64,000 nucleotides of DNA from Mycolicibacterium arenosum (GTDB lineage Bacteria; Actinomycetota; Actinomycetes; Mycobacteriales; Mycobacteriaceae), in NCBI RefSeq assembly GCF_024320865.1, contig NZ_JANDBD010000010.1:62001-126000 (forward strand), given 5' to 3'. The notes under the pieces were generated by a model, which saw only the letters and a list, made by a program, of their open reading frames with translations, did no database searches and was not told the origin of the DNA. This document shows positions 25,092 to 32,704 of this stretch, one piece after another (position 1 is the stretch's first letter; each line of letters begins with the position of its first letter). The translations under genes and the position numbers were made by a program.

Positions 25092-25946
25092 CTATTTCCT
25101 CCGTGCGGTGAAATGGGAGCTGCCGTCCGCCCTGTCGACGTCGAAACCGCGGTTCGTGAGCAGTTCGGTGAAGAACGCCGCGCTGAGCGTCGGTTTCAGC
25201 CTGGCGCCGTTCTCCGTGCAGAACACCCTGGCCTGCGGCAGTTCGACAGCAGCCGGTCCATCGGCGGTCGGGGTGAACGCGATGGTTCGGCCGTCGGCTA
25301 CCACCGTCGAGTACTGGTACTCGAGCAGCGCATCCCAGCTGGCCCGGCTGCGCACCAGCACCGAACCGTCGTCCTCGACCCGGAAAGCGCTGCCGCGCTT
25401 CAGCAACGGCGACAGGTTGACCGCGACCATCAGGAGGCCGGGGATGATCAACAGGAACAGCGCGTAGGCGTGGGTGTTCTCCAGCTCGGCGTCGTAGAAC
25501 CCGAGGATCATCTCGGCGATCCAGCCCTCGATGAAGATCGCGATGTCGCGGAGCACGTCGACCGGCGAGGCGCGGCCCGTCGCCATGTCGTAGCTCGCGG
25601 CACCCGCACCCGCGACGCCGCCGACGGTCAACAGCACGCCGATCAGCAGCATCGCCCAGCTGGTACGGGATTCGAAGGTGCCCAGCAGATGCGAGGTCTC
25701 GGTGAACTCGACCTTCGGCCCGCCGAGTGGTCTGGCCATGCACCAGACGCTGAACGCCAGCGCGGCGACCAACGCGGCCCATTCCACTCCCGAGAAGCCG
25801 ACGTTCTGCGACTGCCAGATGGCGAGACCGAGGAACGTCAGCCACAACACCCAACGCACGGCGCGCTGCCAGCCGGCCGGCATGCGCTCACCGGTGTGCT
25901 CCGGCGCCCGCCGAGACCGCGACCCGGCGGGTTCGGGACTGCTCAC
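25092..25946 (-). CDS. Membrane protein, uncharacterised (four membrane segments)
   Basis: A 284-aa protein from GTG 25946. Hydrophobic segments: RWVLWLTFLGLAIW, EWAALVAALAFSVWCM, SWAMLLIGVLLTVGGVAG and YALFLLIIPGLLMVAVNL, followed by a soluble C-terminal domain of about 100 residues (VEDDGSVLVRSRASWDALLE). I recognise no named family. The longer open frame upstream would overlap the divergent thioesterase gene and was rejected. It is 1 bp from the dehydratase gene, so they are probably one transcript. Confidence 0.75.
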   Translation of the reverse strand: MSSPEPAGSRSRRAPEHTGERMPAGWQRAVRWVLWLTFLGLAIWQSQNVGFSGVEWAALVAALAFSVWCMARPLGGPKVEFTETSHLLGTFESRTSWAMLLIGVLLTVGGVAGAGAASYDMATGRASPVDVLRDIAIFIEGWIAEMILGFYDAELENTHAYALFLLIIPGLLMVAVNLSPLLKRGSAFRVEDDGSVLVRSRASWDALLEYQYSTVVADGRTIAFTPTADGPAAVELPQARVFCTENGARLKPTLSAAFFTELLTNRGFDVDRADGSSHFTARRK

Positions 25947-25970
25947 GCCGAGAATCTTAAAGTGTGCTGT

Positions 25971-26429
25971 GTGACCGAACCGTTCTCCTTCCCGATAGTT
26001 CCCCGGTACGCCGAGATCGACCAGCAGGGCGTCGTATTCAACGGCCACTATCTGACGTGGTTCGACGAGGCGTCGACGGCGTTCTTCGGGCACGTCGGCA
26101 TGCCGTATCACGAGTTCACCGCGAATGAGGTCGACGTTCAGGTCGTGCACGCCGACATCGACTTCCTCGCCTCGGTTCGGTGGCGCGATCTGGTTCGGGT
26201 CGCCGTGGCCTGCGAGTCGACCGGGACGACGAGCTTCACGCTGCGGTTCGACGTGCTGCGGCGCGATCCCGATGCCGAGGGCGCCGCTGAGCATCTCGCG
26301 GTGCGCGGGCGCAACGTCTACGTCGTCGTGTCGACGACCGACTGGGCGAAGCGAGAGTTACCTGCCGAACTGCGGCGCGGCTTGGTTTCCGTTGCGGCTC
26401 AAGGGCTACCGCCGGAGGGTACGGTCTGA
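25971..26429 (+). CDS. Acyl-CoA thioesterase (4-hydroxybenzoyl-CoA thioesterase fold)
   Basis: A 152-aa hotdog-fold protein from GTG 25971. The active-site helix region reads RYAEIDQQGVVFNGHYLTWF, with the catalytic Asp (EID) and the NGHYL element of YbgC/FcbC thioesterases, then VVHADIDFLASVRWRDLV. It hydrolyses short or aromatic acyl-CoAs. It heads a tight same-strand run with agmatinase (2 bp) and the DCC protein (4 bp). Confidence 0.88.
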   Translation: MTEPFSFPIVPRYAEIDQQGVVFNGHYLTWFDEASTAFFGHVGMPYHEFTANEVDVQVVHADIDFLASVRWRDLVRVAVACESTGTTSFTLRFDVLRRDPDAEGAAEHLAVRGRNVYVVVSTTDWAKRELPAELRRGLVSVAAQGLPPEGTV

Positions 26430-26431
26430 GT

Positions 26432-27514
26432 ATGAGTGAAGGCCACGCACACGGGCACGACAGTCGCTCCGCAAGCTCCGCTCCGTCACGCGAGCTTCCG
26501 CCAGGAATGGCCGAGCAGCTCGACCTGCCGTACTCGGGCCTGGCGTCGTTCGGGCATCGGCCGTTCCTCACCGAACCGGAGCAGCTCGACTCGTGGCGCC
26601 CCGACGTCGCGATCGTCGGCGCCCCGTTCGACATCGCGACGACGAACCGGCCGGGTGCGCGGTTCGGCCCCAGGGCCATCCGGGCGACCGCCTACGAACC
26701 CGGCACGTACCACATGGATCTGGGGTTGGAGATCTTCGACTGGCTCGAGGTCGTCGACTTCGGCGACGCGTTCTGTCCGCACGGCCAGACCGAGGTGTCG
26801 CACGCCAACATCAAGGAGCGGGTCGCCACCGTCGCCTCACGTGGCATCGTGCCCGTCGTGCTCGGCGGCGACCACTCCATCACGTGGCCGTCGGCGACGG
26901 CGGTGGCCGACGTGCACGGCTACGGGAACGTCGGCATCGTCCACTTCGACGCCCACGCCGACACGGCCGACATCATCGACGGCAACCTCGCGAGCCACGG
27001 CACGCCGATGCGCCGCCTCATCGAATCCGGCGCCGTGCCGGGCACCCACTTCGTCCAGGTCGGGCTGCGCGGCTACTGGCCGCCGCAGGACACGTTCGAG
27101 TGGATGCAGGAGCAGGGCATGGTGTGGCACACCATGCAGGAGATATGGGAGCGCGGGTTCAAGGCGGTCATGGTCGACGCCGTGGGCGAAGCGCTCGCGA
27201 AGGCCGACAAGCTCTATCTCTCGGTGGACATCGACGTGCTGGATCCCGCGCACGCGCCGGCCACCGGGACGCCTGAGCCCGGCGGCCTCACCAGCGTCGA
27301 CCTGCTCCGCATGGTGCGCCAACTCTGCTACGAGCACGACGTCGCCGGGGTCGACGTGGTCGAGGTGGCTCCGGCCTACGACCACGCCGAGCTGACGGTC
27401 AACGCCGCGCACCGCGTGGTGTTCGAGGCGCTGGCCGGGATGGCGGCCCGCCGCCGCGACGCGGCGGGCGGCGAGGTGGGCCCTCCCGGTCGCCGCTCGG
27501 GTACGCCACAATGA
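26432..27514 (+). CDS. speB: Agmatinase / ureohydrolase
   Basis: A 360-aa arginase-superfamily enzyme. All Mn-binding motifs are present: GGDHS (about 143), HFDAHADT (about 170) and SVDIDVLDPAHAP (about 265), plus the family signatures GARFGPRAIR and GTPEPGGL and the catalytic Glu in DVVEVAPAYD. It probably converts agmatine to putrescine and urea; guanidinobutyrase activity cannot be excluded from sequence. The first 35 residues are a polar His/Ser-rich tail. Confidence 0.9.
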   Translation: MSEGHAHGHDSRSASSAPSRELPPGMAEQLDLPYSGLASFGHRPFLTEPEQLDSWRPDVAIVGAPFDIATTNRPGARFGPRAIRATAYEPGTYHMDLGLEIFDWLEVVDFGDAFCPHGQTEVSHANIKERVATVASRGIVPVVLGGDHSITWPSATAVADVHGYGNVGIVHFDAHADTADIIDGNLASHGTPMRRLIESGAVPGTHFVQVGLRGYWPPQDTFEWMQEQGMVWHTMQEIWERGFKAVMVDAVGEALAKADKLYLSVDIDVLDPAHAPATGTPEPGGLTSVDLLRMVRQLCYEHDVAGVDVVEVAPAYDHAELTVNAAHRVVFEALAGMAARRRDAAGGEVGPPGRRSGTPQ

Positions 27515-27518
27515 CGTC

Positions 27519-27908
27519 ATGGCCGACGTCGTGACCGGGGTCCTCTACTTCGACGGGGTGTGTGGGATGTGCACCCGCGCCGTGACCGCGTTGGCTCGCG
27601 TGGATCGGACCGGCGGGATCGAGATCCGCCCGTTCCAGCAGCCGGGCACGGCCGAGCTGCTGCGGCTCTCCGAGGCGCGGATGCGCGAGTCGTCCTGGTG
27701 GCTGGACTCCTCGGGTGCGGTCTACGGCGGCGCCGAGGGGATGAACGCGGCGCTGTCGGCGGCGCTGGGATCCCGGCTCCCCCTGCTGGTCTACCGCCTG
27801 CCGGGCGTCGGCGCACTGCAGCGGATGGTCTACCGGTACGTCGCGGGCCACCGCTACCGCTTCCCCGGCACGACGCCGTACTGCGAGTCCCACCCGGTGG
27901 CCTGCTGA
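27519..27908 (+). CDS. DCC-family thiol-disulfide oxidoreductase-like protein (DUF393)
   Basis: A 129-aa protein with the family-defining DGVCGMC (Cys15, Cys18) after a single strand VLYFDG, then FQQPGTAELL, WWLDSSGAVYGGAEGM and the Arg/Tyr-rich end YRYVAGHRYRFPG. DCC proteins have a thioredoxin-like fold and are thought to act as disulphide oxidoreductases; the substrate is not known. It ends 2 bp before the convergent gene. Confidence 0.88.
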   Translation: MADVVTGVLYFDGVCGMCTRAVTALARVDRTGGIEIRPFQQPGTAELLRLSEARMRESSWWLDSSGAVYGGAEGMNAALSAALGSRLPLLVYRLPGVGALQRMVYRYVAGHRYRFPGTTPYCESHPVAC

Positions 27909-27910
27909 CG

Positions 27911-28402
27911 TCAGCGCGCCGCGCGTAGCCGCGCGGTCACGTCGACCCACTCTCTGCGCTGCTCGGCCTCGACGACACGGCACTCGCCGTCGACCGTCAT
28001 GGTCGCCAGATCGGTGCGTTCGGTATTGCGGAAGAACGTCGCCGTCAGGCCGTCACGCACGAGCTTGTGGCCGAAATGCGGCGCGGGCGTGGCCGCCCTC
28101 GTCCAGCCCAGCCCGGTCATCGCTTCGGCGACTCCGGCCAGGTACCGCGGTGGATTTCCTTGTGGCACAGCGAAAGTCATGTTGACAACGGCGCGGTACG
28201 GCGGGTCGACCGCAGACGTGCAGGACCGCATCGCGTAGGCGCCCGTCGGCCGCTGGAGATCGGCCGCTGCGGCGATGTCGACCACCGCGCCCACGGCCTG
28301 CGCGGTGGCCTGTTCCGCGGTGAGTGGATCGGCGGGACGCTGCGCGGCGCGTAACGCAGCGCGCTCGGCGTGACCGACGACGAGCACGGCCACGCCCAGC
28401 AC
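27911..28402 (-). CDS. Hypothetical membrane-anchored or exported protein
   Basis: From GTG 28402 the protein has 163 aa: a short hydrophobic N-terminus (MLGVAVLVVGHAERAALRAA), then a soluble domain with two Cys (MRSCTSAVD, GECRVVE). In the same frame, immediately upstream, the sequence would encode ALLAATLALTLVLGV, making a complete membrane helix, but no standard start codon is present before the stop shared with the upstream gene. The real start may therefore lie upstream and use CTG. No named domain; function unknown. Confidence 0.68.
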   Translation of the reverse strand: MLGVAVLVVGHAERAALRAAQRPADPLTAEQATAQAVGAVVDIAAAADLQRPTGAYAMRSCTSAVDPPYRAVVNMTFAVPQGNPPRYLAGVAEAMTGLGWTRAATPAPHFGHKLVRDGLTATFFRNTERTDLATMTVDGECRVVEAEQRREWVDVTARLRAAR

Positions 28403-28450
28403 CAGGGTCAGTGCCAGCGTGGCCGCGAGGAGCGCTCGGTACGGCGCCGG

Positions 28451-29335
28451 TCAGCCCTTCTTCAGGGTGAACTGGCAGATGTCGGTGTAACCCTCGGTGA
28501 AGAGTTCGGCACAACCCGTCAGGTACTTCATGTAGCGCTCGTAGACCTCTTCGGACTGCAGGGCGATCGCCTCGTCCTTGCGAGCCTCCAGCGAGGCAGC
28601 CCAGGTCTCCAGCGTGCGGGCGTAGTGCAACCGCAGCGGCTGGACGCGGGTGACCTCGAAGCCGACCCTCGTGGCGTGCTCTTCCACGGTCGACACGAAC
28701 GGAAGCATCCCGCCGGGGAAGATCTCGTCCATGATGAACTTGAAGAACTTCAGCTTCGTCATCGTCAGCGGCAAGCCGCGCTCGGCGAACTCCACGTCGC
28801 TGGGCTTGACGATCGTGTGCAGCAGCATGACACCGTCGTCGGGCAGCGCCGAGTAGGCCATCTTGAAGAAGTCGTCGTAGCGGTCCTTGCCGAAGTGCTC
28901 GAACGCTCCGATCGACACGATCCGGTCGACATGCTCGGGGAACTGCTCCCAGCCCTCCAGCAGCACACGCTTACTGCGGGGGCTGTCGATGCCGGCCAGG
29001 ACTTTCTCGACGTGGGCCTTCTGGTTCTCGCTCAGGGTCAGGCCGACGACGTTCACGTCGTACTTCTCCTGGGCGCGCTTGAGGGTCGCGCCCCAACCGC
29101 ACCCGATGTCGAGAAGGGTCATCCCCGGCTCCAGGCCGAGCTTGCCCAGGGAGAGATCGATCTTGGCGAGCTGCGCTTCTTCGAGCGTCATGTCGTCGCG
29201 CTCGAAGTACGCGCAGCTGTAGGTCTGAGTCGGATCCAGGAACAGTCGGAAGAAGTCGTCCGACAGGTCGTAATGCGCCTGCACGTCGTCGAAGTGCGGC
29301 TTCAGGCCACTGGTGTCGCTTTTCGTCTCTGACAA
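28451..29335 (-). CDS. Mycolic acid cyclopropane synthase / methyltransferase (PcaA/MmaA family)
   Basis: A 294-aa SAM-dependent enzyme beginning at TTG 29335. It closely follows the mycobacterial cyclopropane synthase pattern: VQAHYDLSDDFFRLFLDP, TYSCAYFERDDMTLEEAQ, the SAM loop LLDIGCGWGATL (about 74-85), IGAFEHFG with the catalytic-site Glu, and FPGGMLP. By memory it is nearest to PcaA (proximal cyclopropanation of alpha-mycolates). It makes cyclopropane or methyl-branch modifications on meromycolic acids, marking the host as a mycolate-containing actinobacterium. The 256 bp upstream to the next gene hold its promoter, which I cannot place precisely. Confidence 0.93.
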   Translation of the reverse strand: MSETKSDTSGLKPHFDDVQAHYDLSDDFFRLFLDPTQTYSCAYFERDDMTLEEAQLAKIDLSLGKLGLEPGMTLLDIGCGWGATLKRAQEKYDVNVVGLTLSENQKAHVEKVLAGIDSPRSKRVLLEGWEQFPEHVDRIVSIGAFEHFGKDRYDDFFKMAYSALPDDGVMLLHTIVKPSDVEFAERGLPLTMTKLKFFKFIMDEIFPGGMLPFVSTVEEHATRVGFEVTRVQPLRLHYARTLETWAASLEARKDEAIALQSEEVYERYMKYLTGCAELFTEGYTDICQFTLKKG

Positions 29336-29591
29336 GTTTCTGGTGCCTTCGGCGTTGAGTTGTTTCGATGAACCGGCATTACACACGGCTTGAGGCTCGC
29401 CCCGGAACCCACGGCAGTCTACGTAGGGTACCCGAGCCGAGACGTCATCAGCGAATTGGTCGGCGACCCGGCCGGACGTGTCACCAAGCCGTAATCCGAC
29501 GCGGTTCCCGATGCCGGTCGCGTTCCCGTGTGGAGTAGCTGAGGTTCCTGACAGCCGGCTGCACCCGCGTTTGCTGACTCGACGAGAGGGA

Positions 29592-29888
29592 TCAGCTCAG
29601 CGACCGCTCCCCCGCGATGTCGTATTCGGTCACGGACGCCGATGTCATCGCCGCACCCTGCCCGTCGTCGGGGCCGCTGCCGCGGAACGCGTCGACCGCT
29701 GCCCGCGACGACCAGCGCTCGAGGATGTTGATCCGACTCGGGTCGAGCAGGTCCGCCGAGATGGCGAAGTCGAGGCAGCCGTCAGCCGCCCTCGCCTGGC
29801 GGACGACGTCGGCGCAGCCCGCCAGGTAGGCGGCACGGTCCTGCGGGGCGACGGTGATGTGGCCTGCGACGATGACGGACGTGATCAT
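29592..29888 (-). CDS. Antibiotic biosynthesis monooxygenase (ABM) domain protein
   Basis: A 98-aa ABM-fold protein, ATG 29888 behind GAGGAGGATC. Core motifs are AGHITVAPQDRAAYL, ADGCLDFAIS and INILERWSSRAAVDAFRGS, the standard dimeric ferredoxin-like barrel. Such proteins are cofactor-less monooxygenases or quinone-metabolising enzymes; the substrate is not evident. It stands alone, with about 158 bp upstream in which I see no clear operator. Confidence 0.86.
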   Translation of the reverse strand: MITSVIVAGHITVAPQDRAAYLAGCADVVRQARAADGCLDFAISADLLDPSRINILERWSSRAAVDAFRGSGPDDGQGAAMTSASVTEYDIAGERSLS

Positions 29889-30046
29889 TCGATCCTCCTC
29901 GAGTCGGGTGCGTACGCCGAGTACAGACCGCTGCGGCCGCCGGAATCCATCGCGCCGCGCCGCTGCGGTTGCAGGGCGTCGGAGCCGCGGAGCGCAACCG
30001 ATTTGCCAGAACCGAGGCGCGCGGCGGGTTGACGGCGACCCCCTGC

Positions 30047-30928
30047 TCAGTTCTCGCGGGGCAGTAGTTCGGCTGCGAAGCGGTCGGCGAACGCGCCGAT
30101 GTCGTCGCCGAACGCCGGCCTGATGACGAATTTCGTCAGCCCCACGGCGATGTACTCGTCGAGCAGCCGATGCAGCGACTCCCACCCGTCGGCTACCAGT
30201 TCGGCGGGGTCGACGTCGGGGCGCCGGGAGCGCACCGCGGCAACGAGGGAGTCGGGCAGTCCCCGCTCGCTGACCGCGAGGTTGATGCCGTAGTGGTCGG
30301 GTTCGATGGCGCGTCCGGCCTCGGCGGCAGCGCGTTCGATGGCCTCGCGGCCGCGCCCGGCCTCCGCGGGGGTCAGAAAACTGCCCAGCCAGCCGTCGGC
30401 GAGCCTGCCGATCCGCGAGAACGCCGCCGGCGCGGAGCCGCCGAGCCAGATGTCCAGTGGCCGTTCGAGCCGCGGCGCTACGGCGGGAGCGCCTACGGTG
30501 AAGAACCGCCCGGCGAAATCGGCGTCATCGGCACTGAGGCTCGCACGCAGCAGTCTCAGCGACTCGTCGAACACCTCGGCGCGCCGTCCCTCCGGCACGG
30601 GGAAGAGTTCCCGTTCGGCTGGCAGCGCCGAGCGCAGCCCGAAGACCGGCAGCACCCGCTTGGGGGCCAGCGCGGCGAGGGACGCCAGCTGTTTGGCCAC
30701 CAGCACCGGATGCCTGCCCGGCAGCACCGCCACCGAGGTGCCGACCTTCAGCTTCCGGGTCCGCGAGAGCGCGAATGCCATTCCCACGACGGGGTCGATG
30801 GCCTCGGCGTACACCAGTTCGGAGAACCACAGCGAGTCGATTCCGAGGTGTTCCAGCCGGTCGATGAACCCGGGCAGTTCCTCGGCGGGGGTGTCCGCGC
30901 CTAGGCTCACACCGAATCGGACCTTCAC
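30047..30928 (-). CDS. LLM-class F420-dependent oxidoreductase
   Basis: A 293-aa luciferase-like TIM barrel. The start chosen is GTG 30928 (MKVRFGVSLG, the usual beginning of the family); ATG 30964 would add 12 residues. Markers are LEHLGIDSLWFSELV, KVGTSVAVLPGRHPVLVAKQ and RPLDIWLGGSAPAAFSRIGR. In mycobacteria these proteins use cofactor F420 for hydride transfer. It is divergent from the SRPBCC gene (74 bp). Substrate unknown. Confidence 0.87.
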   Translation of the reverse strand: MKVRFGVSLGADTPAEELPGFIDRLEHLGIDSLWFSELVYAEAIDPVVGMAFALSRTRKLKVGTSVAVLPGRHPVLVAKQLASLAALAPKRVLPVFGLRSALPAERELFPVPEGRRAEVFDESLRLLRASLSADDADFAGRFFTVGAPAVAPRLERPLDIWLGGSAPAAFSRIGRLADGWLGSFLTPAEAGRGREAIERAAAEAGRAIEPDHYGINLAVSERGLPDSLVAAVRSRRPDVDPAELVADGWESLHRLLDEYIAVGLTKFVIRPAFGDDIGAFADRFAAELLPREN

Positions 30929-31002
30929 CCGCGCGAACTCCGTCACGACGACAGTCAACGCCATATCGTCCGAGCTGTAATCCCGCAACCGAGAGGTCGA
31001 CC

Positions 31003-31467
31003 GTGCACGCATCCGTCACCGTCCGCATGAACGCTCCCGCCGATGCGGTCTGGGACCTCGTCGCCGACGTCCGCAACACCGGGCGGTTCTCGCCGGAGAC
31101 CTTCGAGGCCGAATGGCTGAATGGGGCGACGGGCCCGGAACTGGGCGCGAAGTTCCGCGGGCACGTGCGTCGCAACGAGATCGGGCCGGTCTACTGGACC
31201 ACGTGTCGCGTCACCGCGTGCGAACCCGGTCGCGAGTTCGGATTCGAGGTGCTCGTCGGCGACCGCCCGGTGAACAACTGGCACTACCGCTTCGAGCCGG
31301 CGGGCGGTGGAACCGACGTCACCGAGTCGTTCCGCATGAACGAAGGCCTGTTCACGACGTTGTTCGGACTACTCGGCGGCCAGCTGCGCCGTCGGCGCAA
31401 CATCCGCGACATGCGCAAGACGCTCGAACGCATCAAGGCCGTCGTGGAGGCGCCGGCCGCCGAGTAA
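31003..31467 (+). CDS. SRPBCC (polyketide cyclase-like) protein
   Basis: A 154-aa START/Bet v1-fold protein from GTG 31003 with AGAGG upstream. Typical elements are VRMNAPADAVWDLVADVRNT, WTTCRVTACEPGREFGFEVL and NWHYRFEPAGGGTDVTESF. The fold forms a hydrophobic pocket that binds lipids or aromatic ligands. It ends 3 bp before the convergent secreted protein gene. Confidence 0.86.
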   Translation: MHASVTVRMNAPADAVWDLVADVRNTGRFSPETFEAEWLNGATGPELGAKFRGHVRRNEIGPVYWTTCRVTACEPGREFGFEVLVGDRPVNNWHYRFEPAGGGTDVTESFRMNEGLFTTLFGLLGGQLRRRRNIRDMRKTLERIKAVVEAPAAE

Positions 31468-31470
31468 CCG

Positions 31471-31917
31471 TCAGTTGAATCCGACGCCGAAGATCGGGAT
31501 CCACAGCCCGAAGAGCCAGATGCCCCACTGTCCGCCGTTCCACACCGGGGTCGCGTCGTAGCCGTAGTAGTTGATGGTCTGCGGAAGCGGTCCGCCGTTC
31601 CACTGGTACGGCGGCGGTGGGCCCCAGCCCCACGGCGGCGGGCCCTGGCGGTCGTCCCACCAGTCGTGGCGGTTGTTCGCCCACCACTGTCCCTTGTCCC
31701 AGTTGTCGTGACCGTTGTTCCAGTTGTCGTGACCGCGGTTGCCGTTGCCGTTGCCGTTGTTACCGCACCACGGTGGGCAGTAGTCGTTGCCGTTGCCCGG
31801 CTTCTCGGGCATCGGTGCGGCGGGGCGTGCGGACGCGACCGGTGCGCCGATCGCGACCGAGCCGAATCCGACACCGCCGACGATCATGATCGTCGCCGCC
31901 ATCTTGGTGAGTCTCAT
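31471..31917 (-). CDS. Secreted Asn/Gly/Trp-rich repeat protein
   Basis: A 148-aa exported protein from ATG 31917. The signal peptide is MRLTKMAATIMIVGGVGFGS with cleavage near ASARPAAP. Residues 40-75 are a low-complexity Gly/Asn region: GNGNGN, then a 7-residue unit HDNWNNG repeated as HDNWDKG and NRHDWWD. The DNA behind it has a 16-bp exact direct repeat (31699-31714 and 31720-31735). The C-terminus is aromatic and Pro-rich (WGWGPPPPYQW, IWLFGLWIPIFGVG). Function unknown; cell-wall location likely. Confidence 0.8.
   Translation of the reverse strand: MRLTKMAATIMIVGGVGFGSVAIGAPVASARPAAPMPEKPGNGNDYCPPWCGNNGNGNGNRGHDNWNNGHDNWDKGQWWANNRHDWWDDRQGPPPWGWGPPPPYQWNGGPLPQTINYYGYDATPVWNGGQWGIWLFGLWIPIFGVGFN
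31699..31735. repeat. Direct repeat in the secreted protein gene
   Basis: The 16-mer CCAGTTGTCGTGACCG occurs at 31699-31714 and 31720-31735, a 21-bp period coding for the HDNWNNG unit. Followed by GCCGTT triplet-pair repeats coding for Gly-Asn. Confidence 0.8.
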
Positions 31918-32109
31918 CATCACTCCCTCGCTGGTGACCGGTGTCCCCGTCAGCACCGACGCGGAACCGTCACCGTTCATTCCCGTAACCCCGAATGTGA
32001 CCCTTACCCACGCTATCGATCTGCACGGCGGCGGTGTTACGTGTGGCGAGCTATTTGCCATGAATCGCAACGTAATTCGATACCGCTGTGGTGGATGTGG
32101 TCGGTGTGA

Positions 32110-32123
32110 TAGAACCAGTTCCA
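32110..32123. promoter_or_regulatory. KstR-type operator before the SnoaL-like gene
   Basis: TAGAACCAGTTCCA fits TNNAACNNGTTNNA exactly. It lies 57 bp upstream of ATG 32180. Confidence 0.8.
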
Positions 32124-32179
32124 GTTTCGCTGGAGGCGCCTCGGCGCCGACCGGGTGCGACGAGCCGAAGGAGTCTCCG

Positions 32180-32689
32180 ATGGGTAACTGGTCGCGTGGG
32201 GAGCTCACGAAGGCGTTCGACGTCTACCAGCAGCAGGTGATGGAGGTGGGCACCACCTGGGACTGGTCCAGCTACGCCAACGTGTTCACCGAGGACGCCA
32301 CCTACGTCGAGCACGCGTTGGGCAACATGTCGGGTCGGGAGGCGATCCGCGAGTGGATCGTGTCCACGATGAACGCCTTCCCCGGCAGCGAGATGCCGAG
32401 CTACCCCGTCGAGTGGTGCTCCATCGACGCCGAGAACGACTGGGTGATCTTCAAGAACATCAACACCATGAAGGACCCCGGCGACGGCAGCGTGTACGGC
32501 GCACCGGTGATCACCGCGCTGAAGTACGCGGGTGACGGCCAGTGGAGCTACGAGGAGGACGCGTACAACCCGATGAACTTCATGGCGATGATCCAGGAGT
32601 ACGTCGTCAAGTCGCACCAACTCGGAACGCTGTCGGAGGAGGCGCGGGTGTTCGCGTCGAACCTCGGGTGGGAGTTGGGGCGGGATTGA
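32180..32689 (+). CDS. Nuclear transport factor 2 / SnoaL-like protein
   Basis: A 169-aa cone-fold protein, ATG 32180 behind GAAGGAG. Markers: YANVFTEDATYVEHALGNMS, AIREWIVSTMNAFPGSEMPS and EWCSIDAENDWVIFKNINTM. NTF2-like proteins of this type include delta5-3-ketosteroid isomerase relatives and small hydrolases or dehydratases. The KstR-like box upstream makes a step in steroid or side-chain catabolism plausible; no catalytic set is diagnostic from sequence alone. It ends 15 bp before the convergent monooxygenase. Confidence 0.85.
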   Translation: MGNWSRGELTKAFDVYQQQVMEVGTTWDWSSYANVFTEDATYVEHALGNMSGREAIREWIVSTMNAFPGSEMPSYPVEWCSIDAENDWVIFKNINTMKDPGDGSVYGAPVITALKYAGDGQWSYEEDAYNPMNFMAMIQEYVVKSHQLGTLSEEARVFASNLGWELGRD

Positions 32690-32704
32690 ACACGGCGTGG
32701 GCGC

